Origin: Christensenella sp. UBA1685
GTDB lineage: Bacteria; Bacillota; Clostridia; Christensenellales; CAG-138
Assembly (NCBI GenBank): GCA_002320595.1
Contig: DCKB01000013.1
Coordinates: 1-64,000 of the forward strand
Length of the DNA stretch: 64,000 nucleotides
Direction of reading: 5' to 3'
Shown: positions 52,220 to 60,880 of the stretch, one piece after another
Numbering within the stretch: position 1 is the first letter of the stretch
How the letters are laid out: every line of letters starts with the position of its first letter
Notes under the pieces: generated by a model
What the model was told of the DNA's origin: nothing
Database searches by the model: none
The model's input: only the letters and a program-made list of their open reading frames with translations
Program-made: the position numbers and the translations under genes

Positions 52220-52804
52220 TCAGTTCACAAAAAGATGCTTTCGTTTTTTGTAGTAGGCGAGCTCGATGCACAGCATGATGCCCGCTCCGGCTATGTTGCT
52301 GATATTGCTTATATCCGCCCACGGGGCAATGCCTGTAACTGCCCATACGCCGATAAGATACACAATCAACAAAACGATATTCACAGCAAGTGCCGCAAAA
52401 TAGCACTTCACGGCGTTTGCCCTGAGCTTTGCGAGCCGAAACCTTGTGTAAACAAGTCCGGCCGCAAGGGCGAGCGCCAAAAGGCCGTAAAGAATATCCA
52501 ATACTTGAAGGCCGTTGCCATAATACCCATATACGAACGCAGCGCTCATACCATTCCCCGCGGCCTCGTATACAAACCCCGTTGCCATGGATATTCCATT
52601 GTATAAAAGCAGTGCCGCACTGACCCATAAGCGGAAATAAATGTTGAAATTATACCATTTCATCGGCATGCCGCCGTATTCCAGTTGACGTACCTCAGTA
52701 AGTCTGAGCGGCTTCACATCCTGTATTTGGGGAAGTGATGTGCCACATTCCGTGCAGAAAGCGCTGCCTTCCGGCATCTGTGTGCCGCAATTCGGGTAAT
52801 ACAA
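52220..52804 (-). CDS. Zinc-ribbon membrane protein with an incomplete ribbon
   Basis: A protein of 194 aa: N-terminal zinc-ribbon-like segment (NCGTQMPEGSAFCTECGTSL) then four hydrophobic helices. The usual start of such proteins is M-Y-C-P-N-C-G; here the first Cys is Tyr (YYPNCG), so only three zinc ligands remain. The start is a TTG with AAGGAGG in front. Function unknown. Confidence 0.75.
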   Translation of the reverse strand: MYYPNCGTQMPEGSAFCTECGTSLPQIQDVKPLRLTEVRQLEYGGMPMKWYNFNIYFRLWVSAALLLYNGISMATGFVYEAAGNGMSAAFVYGYYGNGLQVLDILYGLLALALAAGLVYTRFRLAKLRANAVKCYFAALAVNIVLLIVYLIGVWAVTGIAPWADISNISNIAGAGIMLCIELAYYKKRKHLFVN

Positions 52805-52937
52805 TCCAATTCCTCCTTTTCCTTTAAAAAACAGCGTTGTGGGAATACTGAATGATACTGTTAAATGTATTAATAATTATTATAATATTTGCGCATCTGC
52901 AAGTAAAGAGCAGATGCACGACGGCGGCAAATGCATG

Positions 52938-52966
52938 TTGACATGCCTCTTTCTTCATGCTATATT
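52938..52966 (+). promoter_or_regulatory. Consensus promoter giving a leaderless transcript
   Basis: TTGACA (52938-52943), 17 bases, TATATT (52961-52966). Only six bases separate the -10 box from the ATG at 52973, so transcription is expected to begin at the start codon. Bases 52805-52937 are AT-rich with no gene. Confidence 0.75.
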
Positions 52967-52972
52967 CAAATC

Positions 52973-53569
52973 ATGAACTGCACAAAATCGGAATCCGTCG
53001 TTCTGGCGGAGCTTACGCGGCTGCTTCGCGAACAGGGGAAGATCCTTATTGCTGTCGATGGCAATGCCGCTTCGGGAAAAAGCACGCTGGCCGCGCGCCT
53101 TTCAGCATATTTTGCGCCGCAATGCAGCGTGAATGTATTTCACATGGATGATTTCTTTCTGCCTCCCGCGCTGCGCACGCCGGAGCGTTTGGGCGAGCCG
53201 GGCGGCAATGTGCATTACGAACGTTTTCGGGATGAAGTGCTTGCGGGCCTTGCAAGCGGCGCGCCGTTTTCCTACGGCGTGTTCGATTGCAGCGTGATGG
53301 CGCTGACGCACCGCGTCACGGTGCAGCCTGCAGCGCTCTCCATCGTAGAAGGCGCTTACAGCATGCACCCATATTTCAGGGCGCCGTATGACTTGCGCAT
53401 TTTCATGAGCGCATCTGCCGAAACGCAGCGCACGCGTATTTTAGCGCGCAACGGAGCTTCGATGCTCACCCGCTTTGAAACGATCTGGATTCCCATGGAA
53501 AACGCATATTTTTCTGCGTTCCGCATCCGGGAGCAATGCGATTTTGTGCTTCACGCAGAAGATTTTTAG
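52973..53569 (+). CDS. Uridine kinase-like P-loop protein
   Basis: A P-loop kinase of 198 aa similar to the uridine kinase/phosphoribulokinase group. Walker A is DGNAASGKSTLAARL, FHMDDFFLP is the family DD motif, and VEGAYSMHP follows. The substrate may be a nucleoside or another small molecule. There is no ribosome binding site in front of the ATG, and no other start codon lies before the P-loop; the promoter position suggests a leaderless mRNA. Confidence 0.82.
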   Translation: MNCTKSESVVLAELTRLLREQGKILIAVDGNAASGKSTLAARLSAYFAPQCSVNVFHMDDFFLPPALRTPERLGEPGGNVHYERFRDEVLAGLASGAPFSYGVFDCSVMALTHRVTVQPAALSIVEGAYSMHPYFRAPYDLRIFMSASAETQRTRILARNGASMLTRFETIWIPMENAYFSAFRIREQCDFVLHAEDF

Positions 53570-53674
53570 TTTGCTTTGGCCTGCAAGCCGTCCCTCTGTG
53601 CCGTTTAAGCCGTTATCGCTGCTGCATGTTCAGGGCGCACAATGTACCAATCCCACGCAGCTGCAAAACAAGCC

Positions 53675-55825
53675 TTAGCCCCTTTCCAGCTTCACCCGGA
53701 AGCTGATGCGCCGCTGTGTGGGCAGGATGTCGAACTGCACTGTATACGCCCCCTGCGCGCGGTCTACCGCAACGATCGTCCCCTCCCCCATGATGGCATG
53801 GCGCACGCGGTCGCCCGGCCCAAAGGGAACCTGCTCGTCCGCCGGAGCAAGCAGGCGTTCGCTCGCTTCGATATGCCGGAACGCATCCCGAAGAAGGCGC
53901 GCATCCGTTTCGCCGTCCCGCAGAAGCAGGGCCTCATCAATGTTGAAGAGGAAGCGGGAAGGATAGCGGAACGAACCGTCAAAATTCCGTCCTTCGGATT
54001 CGGATAACGCAAGCGAACGCTCCGCGCGCGTGACCGCTACGAAAGCAAGCCTGCGCTCCTCCTCCATGGCCTCGATGGTGGAGGTTTTTTTTGAAGGGAA
54101 CACGCCTTCTTCCAGACCAACCAGGAATACATGCGGAAATTCAAGCCCCTTTGCCGTGTGTACGGTCATCATGCGCACACGCGCGCCGTTTTGCTCCGCA
54201 TCGGCATTGGAAAGAAGCGCTACGCGCGCAAGGTAGCCCTCAAGCGTCGCTTCCTCGCCGCAGGTAGTCTCGAACTCATAGATCGCCTGCTTGAGCTCGG
54301 CAAGGTTGTCCAGCCTGTCCTGCGCGCCTTCTGTGCGGAGCATGGTTTCATAGCCGCTTTGGTCAAGCACATCGCTCAAAAGCTCGGATACGGGCGTTTC
54401 CGGGCTGCGCGCGCCAAGGCGTTCCACAAGATCCACAAATTTACGCGCCTGCGTTGATTTCAAAAGCTCATGATCAAGGTTGTGCGTGAGCGCCGCATAT
54501 AACGTGCATCCGTTGGCCTCCGCGTATTCCTGTAAAAAGCGCATGCGTCGTTCCCCGATGTTGCGCTTCGGCACGTTCGCCACGCGCAAAAAGGAAAGAT
54601 CGTCCCGGTACGCCACAAGGCGCAGATAAGAAAGTGCATCCTTGATCTCCATGCGGTTAAAGAACTGCACACCGCTGAAGATCGTGTATGGAATTTCTTC
54701 CTTTAAAAAAACTTCCTCAAGCGTGCGGCTGATATGGTGCGCGCGGTAAAGGATCGCGATGTCCCGCAGCGGCACGCCTGTATCCGCAAGCGCCTTGATG
54801 CGCGCAGCAACCCACTTTGCCTCGGCTTCCGCCGTCTTTGCATGATGCCATGTAACAGGCGCGCCCGCGGGCAGCGTTGGGAGCAAATCCTTTTTGACGC
54901 GGAGCCTGTTTTTTGCAATCAGTGAATTCGCCGCAGCAAGGATTTCCGGCGTTGAACGGTAATTCTGCATCATATAGATCGTCTCTGTGCCGGGGAAGCT
55001 TTTGTCAAATTCCAGAAGATACCGCACGTTTGCGCCGCGCCAGGTGTAGATGGTCTGATCCGGATCCCCAACGATGAAAAGGTTTTTGTGGTATGCGCAA
55101 AGCGCTTCCATCAGCTCGTATTGCAGCGCGTCGATGTCCTGAAACTCATCGATCATAATGTATTCAAGCCGCTTCTGCCATTTCAGGCGGATTTCGGCAT
55201 CGTTTTCGAAGATATAGAGCGTATATTTGATCAGGTCGTTATAATCAAGGCCGAAGCATTTCTTCTGCTGATACAGATAGCCGTAAAAGATGATATCCCG
55301 CGGCGTTTCGGCCGCAAGATATTTTGCGCGCAGGCCGTCAAGCGGCATGGCGATCATGTCCTCATAATAATTCGGGTTTTCGGTGGTTTTTCGGATTTCG
55401 ATCATGTCCCGCGCATTGGAAAACGTCATATGCCGGAGGGTAAGCCCCCGCTCTTCATAGATGATTTTCAGCATGGCATCAATATCGGAATTGTCCAGCA
55501 CAAGGAAATTCTTGGGATATTGGACGGCATAGCTGTCCTCCTGCAAAACGGAGACGCAGAAGCTGTGGAACGTGCAGACATAGCCCGTGTCGTTATCGCC
55601 GGTGAGAAGATGGATGCGCTGGCGCATCTCGTTTGCGGCCTTGTTGGTAAAGGTCACGCAAAGGATGTTGGCGGGCAGGATGCCGACCTCGTTTACAAGA
55701 TATGCAAAGCGGTGCGCAAGCGCACGCGTTTTTCCGCTGCCCGCCCCCGCAATAACGCGCACATATCCTTCCGTGGCCGTGACGGCACAGAACTGTTCCG
55801 CGTTTAAGCCTTCCAAAATTTCCAT
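53675..55825 (-). CDS. UvrD/PcrA-family DNA helicase
   Basis: A superfamily 1 3'-5' DNA helicase of 716 aa. Motif I is AGAGSGKTRAL (26-36), motif II DEFQDIDALQ, motif III GDPDQTIYTWRGA and motif VI VAVTRAERSLALSE. It acts in repair or replication fork clearing. The ATG at 55825 follows GGGGGAG; the open frame upstream to 56029 would run over the tRNA promoter region and is not used. The C-terminal tail (about 640-716) carries the RGD-type PcrA end, here GPGDRVRHAIMGEGTIVAV. Confidence 0.9.
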   Translation of the reverse strand: MEILEGLNAEQFCAVTATEGYVRVIAGAGSGKTRALAHRFAYLVNEVGILPANILCVTFTNKAANEMRQRIHLLTGDNDTGYVCTFHSFCVSVLQEDSYAVQYPKNFLVLDNSDIDAMLKIIYEERGLTLRHMTFSNARDMIEIRKTTENPNYYEDMIAMPLDGLRAKYLAAETPRDIIFYGYLYQQKKCFGLDYNDLIKYTLYIFENDAEIRLKWQKRLEYIMIDEFQDIDALQYELMEALCAYHKNLFIVGDPDQTIYTWRGANVRYLLEFDKSFPGTETIYMMQNYRSTPEILAAANSLIAKNRLRVKKDLLPTLPAGAPVTWHHAKTAEAEAKWVAARIKALADTGVPLRDIAILYRAHHISRTLEEVFLKEEIPYTIFSGVQFFNRMEIKDALSYLRLVAYRDDLSFLRVANVPKRNIGERRMRFLQEYAEANGCTLYAALTHNLDHELLKSTQARKFVDLVERLGARSPETPVSELLSDVLDQSGYETMLRTEGAQDRLDNLAELKQAIYEFETTCGEEATLEGYLARVALLSNADAEQNGARVRMMTVHTAKGLEFPHVFLVGLEEGVFPSKKTSTIEAMEEERRLAFVAVTRAERSLALSESEGRNFDGSFRYPSRFLFNIDEALLLRDGETDARLLRDAFRHIEASERLLAPADEQVPFGPGDRVRHAIMGEGTIVAVDRAQGAYTVQFDILPTQRRISFRVKLERG

Positions 55826-55975
55826 AGTGAGTCTCCCCCATGCGCCGGTGTGCTTGCTTATTATCGTAACCGCCGCTGTGTAAATCGTCAAGGCCAGAGA
55901 TATATGCCTTTCTTTTAAAGAATTTCCCATAGAATACATGCCTTGGCCCTGCTCCAAAAAATATGTAATTTCATC

Positions 55976-56004
55976 TTGACAACGTGCCTGTAATGCGCTA
56001 GAAT
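55976..56004 (+). promoter_or_regulatory. Promoter of the tRNA pair
   Basis: TTGACA (55976-55981), 17 bases, TAGAAT (55999-56004), 45 bases before tRNA-Gly. Confidence 0.88.
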
Positions 56005-56048
56005 ATGCAAGTGTCCGGCGGGAACGCATGGACAGCCCCCAAAGGAAT

Positions 56049-56124
56049 GCGGGAGTAGCTCATTTGGTAGAGCGCCGCCTTGCCAAGGCGGAGGTGGCGG
56101 GTTCGAGCCCCGTCTCCCGCTCCA
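56049..56124 (+). tRNA. tRNA-Gly (anticodon GCC)
   Basis: A complete cloverleaf with GCGGGAG/CTCCCGC acceptor, the D-arm TAGCTCATTTGGTAGAGC, the anticodon loop TTGCCAA with GCC at 56082-56084, T-arm GGTTCGAGCCC and encoded CCA. Confidence 0.95.
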
Positions 56125-56128
56125 ATAT

Positions 56129-56204
56129 GCACCCTTAGCTCAGTTGGTAGAGCACCTGACTCTTAATCAGGGTGTCCAGGGTTCGAGCCCCTGAGGGTGT
56201 ACCA
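56129..56204 (+). tRNA. tRNA-Lys (anticodon CTT)
   Basis: A cloverleaf with GCACCCT/AGGGTGT acceptor (one G-U pair at the end), anticodon loop CTCTTAA with CTT at 56162-56164, T-arm GGTTCGAGCCC and encoded CCA. Only four bases after tRNA-Gly. Confidence 0.95.
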
Positions 56205-56208
56205 AGCA

Positions 56209-56238
56209 AAAAAAAGCTAGGTTTTGCCTAGCTTTTTT
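56209..56238 (+). terminator. Terminator of the tRNA pair
   Basis: AAAAAAGCTAGG and CCTAGCTTTTTT form a long stem with a short loop and T run. Confidence 0.93.
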
Positions 56239-56309
56239 CATTACTCTCTTTGTCTGATTTTTTCGTTTTCAAGCCCTCAAATTAGGTCATTTACTGCATT
56301 TTTACTGCA

Positions 56310-56500
56310 TCAGAATTTAATGGCCGCAATTTCTGACCCTATATGCGCATTTAATGCCGCTATGGATTGCTGCTCTTTTTGCTTGGAAAGGTGCGTGTAA
56401 ATCCGCATGGTTGTCTGCACATCCGCATGCCCCAGCAGGCGCTGCGCGGTAAGCACATCCACGCCAGCATCATACAGCATCGTTGCATAAGTGTGCCCTT
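56310..56500 (-). pseudogene. Truncated tyrosine recombinase (integrase) C-terminus
   Basis: The minus strand encodes the last 60 or so residues of a tyrosine integrase: GHTYATMLYDAGVDVLTAQ, LLGHADVQTTMRIYTHLS and a Gln-rich tail, including the catalytic His and Tyr region. The match ends abruptly at about 56500, where the frame meets a stop and the sequence changes. It lies about 105 bases from tRNA-Lys, as expected for an element that once integrated there. The rest of the gene is absent from the window. Confidence 0.85.
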
Positions 56501-56616
56501 ACGGTATAATTACGACAAACCGGAAAAGCCCCGTATTTCAAGGGTTTTCGGTTATCAGGCAAGGTTTTTCATCCTTTTCCAACCCGAAAAATCAAGCCGC
56601 GAAGTAGTTATATCGT

Positions 56617-56722
56617 AGGAGGTGTTATATTAACGACAAAAACTAAATACCGTTTGGGCGGGCTGTCTGCCTGCCCAAGAAATCAGGACATTTCCTCTGA
56701 AAAGAAGAAGTGTCCTTTTTTT
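56617..56722 (+). promoter_or_regulatory. Leader with ribosome-site-like motif, stem and terminator before parB
   Basis: AGGAGGT (56617-56623) is spaced six bases from a TTA codon at 56630 that opens a frame to 56791, but there is no normal start codon. Two stems follow: TTGGGC-GGC/GCC-GCCCAA at about 56654-56678, and AGGACA/TGTCCT (56685-56716) with a T run. It looks like an attenuator for parB or a leader peptide with a rare or mutated start. Confidence 0.45.
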
Positions 56723-56756
56723 GTACCCAAAATCCAATACCGACAGGAGGAAAACA

Positions 56757-57671
56757 ATGCCGGAGAAAACCACGCAGAAAGAGCATGGTAAGAAAACCGC
56801 GTCTCCCTCGGAAAAGGAAGGTGGGCCGGAAGTCGTTATCCAAATCCCGCTTGCCGAACTGCATCCTTTTCCAGATCACCCATTCCAGGTGAGGGATGAT
56901 GATTCCATGAGGGAAACCGCAGAAAGCGTCAAGGCGTATGGCGTACTCGTCCCCGCGATTGTCCGCCCACGGGAAGAAGGCGGATATGAAATCATCGCAG
57001 GACACCGCCGCAAACACGCCTGTGAACTGGCAGAGCTGGCTACCATGCCTGCCATCGTCCGAAACATGGACAGGGACACCGCAACCATCATCATGGTGGA
57101 CAGCAACCTTCAGCGCGAAAACATCCTGCCCTCTGAACGCGCTAAGGCATACAAGATGAAAATGGATGCCATCAAACGGCAGGGCGCACGGACGGATTTA
57201 ACTTCGCCGAATATTTCGGCTAAGTTCCGAAGTGACGATGAGATTGGACAGGAAGCCGGTGTGAGCGGCGATACCATCCGCAACTATATCTCCCTGACAC
57301 AGTTAGTACCGGAGCTTCAGCAGATGGTGGACGAAAAGAAAATTGCCCTTACTCCCGCGTATCAGCTTGCGGCGCTTACCCCCAAGGAACAAACCCTGCT
57401 GCTTGAAACCATCGACAGCGAACAGGCCACGCCCTCGCTGTCCCAGGCGCAGAGAATGAAGAAACTCAGTCAGAGCGGCGAACTGAATGAGGACACCATG
57501 CTCTCGATTATGATGGAGCAGAAGAAACCCGAAGTGTGGAATTTGACCATTCCCATGGACAAGATCAAAAAATACTTCCCGCGCTCCTACACGCCGCAGC
57601 GCATGGAGGAAGTCATATTCAAGTTACTGGACGCATGGCAGAAAAAGCGTCAGCGTGACCAAAGCCGATGA
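56757..57671 (+). CDS. parB: ParB/RepB-type partition protein
   Basis: A protein of 304 aa with the ParB N-terminal nuclease-like domain (LAELHPFPDHPFQVRDDDSM, GYEIIAGHRRKHACE) and the ParB-type helix-turn-helix segment (SDDEIGQEAGVSGDTIRNYI). In conjugative elements it serves in partition or transcription control of the element. GAGGAGG precedes the ATG at 56757; an upstream in-frame ATG lies in the terminator stem region. Confidence 0.9.
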   Translation: MPEKTTQKEHGKKTASPSEKEGGPEVVIQIPLAELHPFPDHPFQVRDDDSMRETAESVKAYGVLVPAIVRPREEGGYEIIAGHRRKHACELAELATMPAIVRNMDRDTATIIMVDSNLQRENILPSERAKAYKMKMDAIKRQGARTDLTSPNISAKFRSDDEIGQEAGVSGDTIRNYISLTQLVPELQQMVDEKKIALTPAYQLAALTPKEQTLLLETIDSEQATPSLSQAQRMKKLSQSGELNEDTMLSIMMEQKKPEVWNLTIPMDKIKKYFPRSYTPQRMEEVIFKLLDAWQKKRQRDQSR

Positions 57672-57725
57672 TCGGACGAGCCTTTATGCTTGTCCGATAT
57701 TTTTTATGCCCGGAAGGAGGAACCC

Positions 57726-58340
57726 ATGTATATCAATACTTTCAAATACAGCCCGGAGGATGTTAGCTGCCATCTTTGCACCGAGTATGTGAAAAAAGTG
57801 GGCTGTACCGCTCTGCGCTGCCCTTGGCTGGCAGAACGCATCGAAGCCGGTGTGGTAGGCTACCGCGAAGCGATCATGGAAACCTTTTCTTATGACCGCC
57901 GCCTGTTCTACCGCTTCAAGCTGCTTATCAAGCATTTCCACGGAAGTCTGTGGAGCAACGAACAGCATGAGCGCAGGATGCACTTTGAACGCGCCATCCA
58001 GAAGTATCGCCGCTCCCGCGATACCAATGCCTACCATGCGGCGATGTATCTGCTGACTGCCAATGATGACATTCACCGCCGCACGGCGAACTGCTTCTGC
58101 AAGCATGGCATTGAGTTTGGCTATGCCGTACTTCGCAACATCTCTCCCCATAACTACGCCCTGTTCATGGCGGCGCGTGACCTGTACTCCAAAACGGAAT
58201 CTGTCACCGTAGAGGACTTGTCAGACCCGGAGATCATCGACCCGGAAGCGCTGCGCCTGATCGTCAATGCCACCCTTATCGCAAGATATGGCCTTGCCGC
58301 CTTTCAGATCAAAGCGCGTGGTGCTGAGTATGGGAGCTGA
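57726..58340 (+). CDS. Unknown conjugative-element protein with N-terminal cysteines
   Basis: A protein of 204 aa. The N-terminal part has CHLCTEYVKKVGCTALRCPW, a set of cysteines that could bind metal, followed by helical sequence (FYRFKLLIKHFHG, YHAAMYLLTANDDI). I do not recognise a named family. AAGGAGG lies upstream of the ATG at 57726. Confidence 0.75.
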   Translation: MYINTFKYSPEDVSCHLCTEYVKKVGCTALRCPWLAERIEAGVVGYREAIMETFSYDRRLFYRFKLLIKHFHGSLWSNEQHERRMHFERAIQKYRRSRDTNAYHAAMYLLTANDDIHRRTANCFCKHGIEFGYAVLRNISPHNYALFMAARDLYSKTESVTVEDLSDPEIIDPEALRLIVNATLIARYGLAAFQIKARGAEYGS

Positions 58341-58596
58341 TGCTGACTTCATTGGCGGTCACAGCATCCTCGCGCTGGAACGCTTCATGGATGAAACACG
58401 CCACATGATTATTTTTGATGTGCTGACCGTGGAATCCCCTGTGGGTGATAAAGGTGAGCGGCTGCGGCTGTTCCTCTCCGATAAGGGGTACGAAAAAGCC
58501 CAGGCATCTGAAAAGCGCGGTGAAATCAAAATCCGCAAACACGCCGCCATTATCGAGGGACATATCCTCGCTGACCGGCAAAAGCGGCGTCACTAA
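58330..58596 (+). CDS. Small unknown conjugative-element protein
   Basis: About 88 aa, beginning MGADADFIGGHSILALERFMD and overlapping the end of the previous gene by 11 bases. No family recognised. The start is uncertain: there is no strong ribosome binding site, and GTG codons just upstream are possible. Confidence 0.55.
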   Translation: MGADADFIGGHSILALERFMDETRHMIIFDVLTVESPVGDKGERLRLFLSDKGYEKAQASEKRGEIKIRKHAAIIEGHILADRQKRRH

Positions 58597-58616
58597 AAAG
58601 ATTGGAGGGATTTACC

Positions 58617-59120
58617 TTGAACAAAGTAACAGAACTGGAAAATGCGCTGACCGAGCTTTTCCGCAAAGGTACAGAAGTCGGCTATTCTGAAACGGAGATC
58701 GACGAGTTTCTGGAGGACATAGACTACGATACCCTGCTGCAAGCGGTCTGGAACAATGCCGAAACGGTCTACTCCTACCGCGCTGACGGTGAGCATGAGT
58801 TCAGTATGGACTATCGCGGCACTGAGTTGTTTAAGCAGAGAGCAACCCTGCTGTATGAGGATATGGGTGAGGGCTTCGCCGGTGCGGTAGTTGCCGCCCG
58901 TTCTATGGAGCTGTGGCTGCTTGAAGATATGGGCTTTGCCATCGTTGCGAACTTCTATGTTGAAGTGGGCAACGGCGAGTACATCACCGAGTACCGTGTT
59001 TACAAGGGCAGCGATTGGACGGACAGCGACCTTGATCTGGATTTGGAGGACTTGGTTGCCGAGCTTGCCGCCATGTGCGAACCCTACTACGACCATACCC
59101 AGCCTATCTATGAGCTGTAA
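58617..59120 (+). CDS. Unknown acidic conjugative-element protein
   Basis: About 167 aa, rich in Asp and Glu (for example DLDLDLEDLVAEL), with no membrane segment. The TTG at 58617 is chosen as start because GGAGGG lies seven bases upstream. No family recognised. Confidence 0.7.
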   Translation: MNKVTELENALTELFRKGTEVGYSETEIDEFLEDIDYDTLLQAVWNNAETVYSYRADGEHEFSMDYRGTELFKQRATLLYEDMGEGFAGAVVAARSMELWLLEDMGFAIVANFYVEVGNGEYITEYRVYKGSDWTDSDLDLDLEDLVAELAAMCEPYYDHTQPIYEL

Positions 59121-59154
59121 AAGCGGAAAGGAGTGAAAACAGAGGGGCTTCCCC

Positions 59155-59937
59155 ATGCGGGAAACCATTCAGAACAATACTGAAAAACAATTTCATGCGG
59201 TCAGCCTGTCGGGTGGAAAAGACAGTACCGCTATGCTTCTGCTGATGATCGAGCGCGGTATGCCCATCGACATGGTGCTGTCTGCGGATACCGGCATGGA
59301 GTTCCCGGAAATGTATGAGCATCTTGCCAAGCTGGATGACCACCTGTGCCGGGAGCGCGGTCTGCATATCACCACCCTGCGCCATCCCAAAGGCTTTGAA
59401 TACTGTATGTTCGATGAACCGAAGCAGAAACCGAAAAGTCTGGAAAACCGTGCAAGGCTGGGCATCCCTCCTTACGGCAATGGCTGGCCGGGAATCCGTG
59501 TGCGCTGGTGTACCGGGCAGCTCAAAACCCACCTTATCAGCAAGGAAGTCAACCGGCTCAAAGGCGAATTGGGTGCGCTTCACTATGTCGGCATTGCCGC
59601 AGATGAAGCGTGGCGCTGCAAGGATGAACAATATCCTCTTGTGGATTGGGGCATCACGGAAGCACAGGCGCTTCAAGCCTGTTATGACCGGGGATTTGAT
59701 TTCGGCGGGCTGTATGAGATTTATAACCGTGCATCCTGCTGGTGCTGCCCGTTCCAGAGGATCGGTGAGCTTCGGAAACTGAGAAAACATCACCCGGAGC
59801 TGTGGGCGAAGCTGCTGGAAATGGACAACCGCGCAAGGGCGCAGTTCGGCCCCGGCCCGCTGGGACAGTTCAAAAAGGACTGGAGCGTTGAGCGGCTGGA
59901 AGTACGATTCGCCAAGGAGGACGAACAGGAAGCCTGA
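59155..59937 (+). CDS. PAPS reductase/DndC-like PP-loop protein
   Basis: A protein of 260 aa with the PP-loop SLSGGKDSTAMLLLMIERG, then WCTGQLKTHLI and the late cysteine cluster SCWCCPFQR. The family includes PAPS/APS reductases, which bind adenylated sulfate, and DndC, which takes part in DNA phosphorothioation. No dnd neighbours (dndD, dndE) are nearby. It is a frequent cargo or accessory gene of conjugative elements; its job is not known. Confidence 0.82.
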   Translation: MRETIQNNTEKQFHAVSLSGGKDSTAMLLLMIERGMPIDMVLSADTGMEFPEMYEHLAKLDDHLCRERGLHITTLRHPKGFEYCMFDEPKQKPKSLENRARLGIPPYGNGWPGIRVRWCTGQLKTHLISKEVNRLKGELGALHYVGIAADEAWRCKDEQYPLVDWGITEAQALQACYDRGFDFGGLYEIYNRASCWCCPFQRIGELRKLRKHHPELWAKLLEMDNRARAQFGPGPLGQFKKDWSVERLEVRFAKEDEQEA

Positions 59938-59965
59938 CCGCAGTACGGAAAGGAAATAAACTGCC

Positions 59966-60832
59966 ATGGCTGTATTTCGCGTTGAACGGACGCGGGATTA
60001 TACGGTGATGTGCAACCATCACCTGAAAGACAGCAACCTTTCCCTCAAAGCAAAGGGACTGCTATCCATGATGCTGTCCCTGCCTGATGAGTGGAACTAC
60101 ACTACGCGAGGGCTGGCGGCAATCTGCAAGGAGGGTGTAGATGCCATAGGCAAAACGCTCAAAGAGCTGGAACAGGCAGGCTACATCATACGCCAACGGC
60201 TTCGCGGCAAGGATGGGCGGATCTCCGACACGGAATACACCATCTTTGAGAAACCCCGGAAACCGAAAAACTCTGCACCGGATACGACCCCACCAGATAC
60301 GGAAAACCCGTATATGGTAAATCCAGATATGGAGGAATCAGATGCGGAGAAACCGGATACGGATAATCCCGCGCAATTAAATACTAAGAAATCAAATACT
60401 CAAAAAACAATTACTGATCTATCAAATACTCATTCATTCTTTCCTTCTGCTGCGCCTACGGCAGACGGACTGACGGACGGATTTGATAAGAGAGCAGAAA
60501 TCAAAGAGCAGATAGAGTACGACTGTATCTGCCAGCAACATGACCGTATGCAGCTTGACGAGCTTGTGGAAATCATGCTGGAGGTTGCCATGAACCGAAG
60601 TCCTACCATCAAGATCGGGCGGGATGCGGAATATCCCACGGGATTTGTCCAACAGCGGTTTGAGAAAATAACCTCCATGCACATTGAGAAGGTTATGGAC
60701 GGTATCCGGGAAAACACTACCCGCGTCTGGAACACAAAAGCCTATCTCATGGCGGCGCTGTTCAACTCCGTTTCCACCATCGACAACCACTACACCATGT
60801 TGGTCAATCACGATTTACACAGCGGCCTGTAA
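59966..60832 (+). CDS. Replication initiator-like protein (DnaD/RepA type)
   Basis: A protein of 288 aa. The N-terminal domain is a winged-helix segment (SLKAKGLLSMMLSLPDEWNY and AAICKEGVDAIGKTLKEL), followed by a low-complexity, Asn/Thr/Pro-rich linker (about 95-160) and a helical C-terminal domain (about 170-288). This architecture is that of initiator proteins of Tn1549-type elements, which replicate transiently before transfer. Confidence 0.8.
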   Translation: MAVFRVERTRDYTVMCNHHLKDSNLSLKAKGLLSMMLSLPDEWNYTTRGLAAICKEGVDAIGKTLKELEQAGYIIRQRLRGKDGRISDTEYTIFEKPRKPKNSAPDTTPPDTENPYMVNPDMEESDAEKPDTDNPAQLNTKKSNTQKTITDLSNTHSFFPSAAPTADGLTDGFDKRAEIKEQIEYDCICQQHDRMQLDELVEIMLEVAMNRSPTIKIGRDAEYPTGFVQQRFEKITSMHIEKVMDGIRENTTRVWNTKAYLMAALFNSVSTIDNHYTMLVNHDLHSGL

Positions 60833-60880
60833 AGGGTCGCTATTTTCATGCCCGAAACGGGAGAAAGGATTTAGATACCG

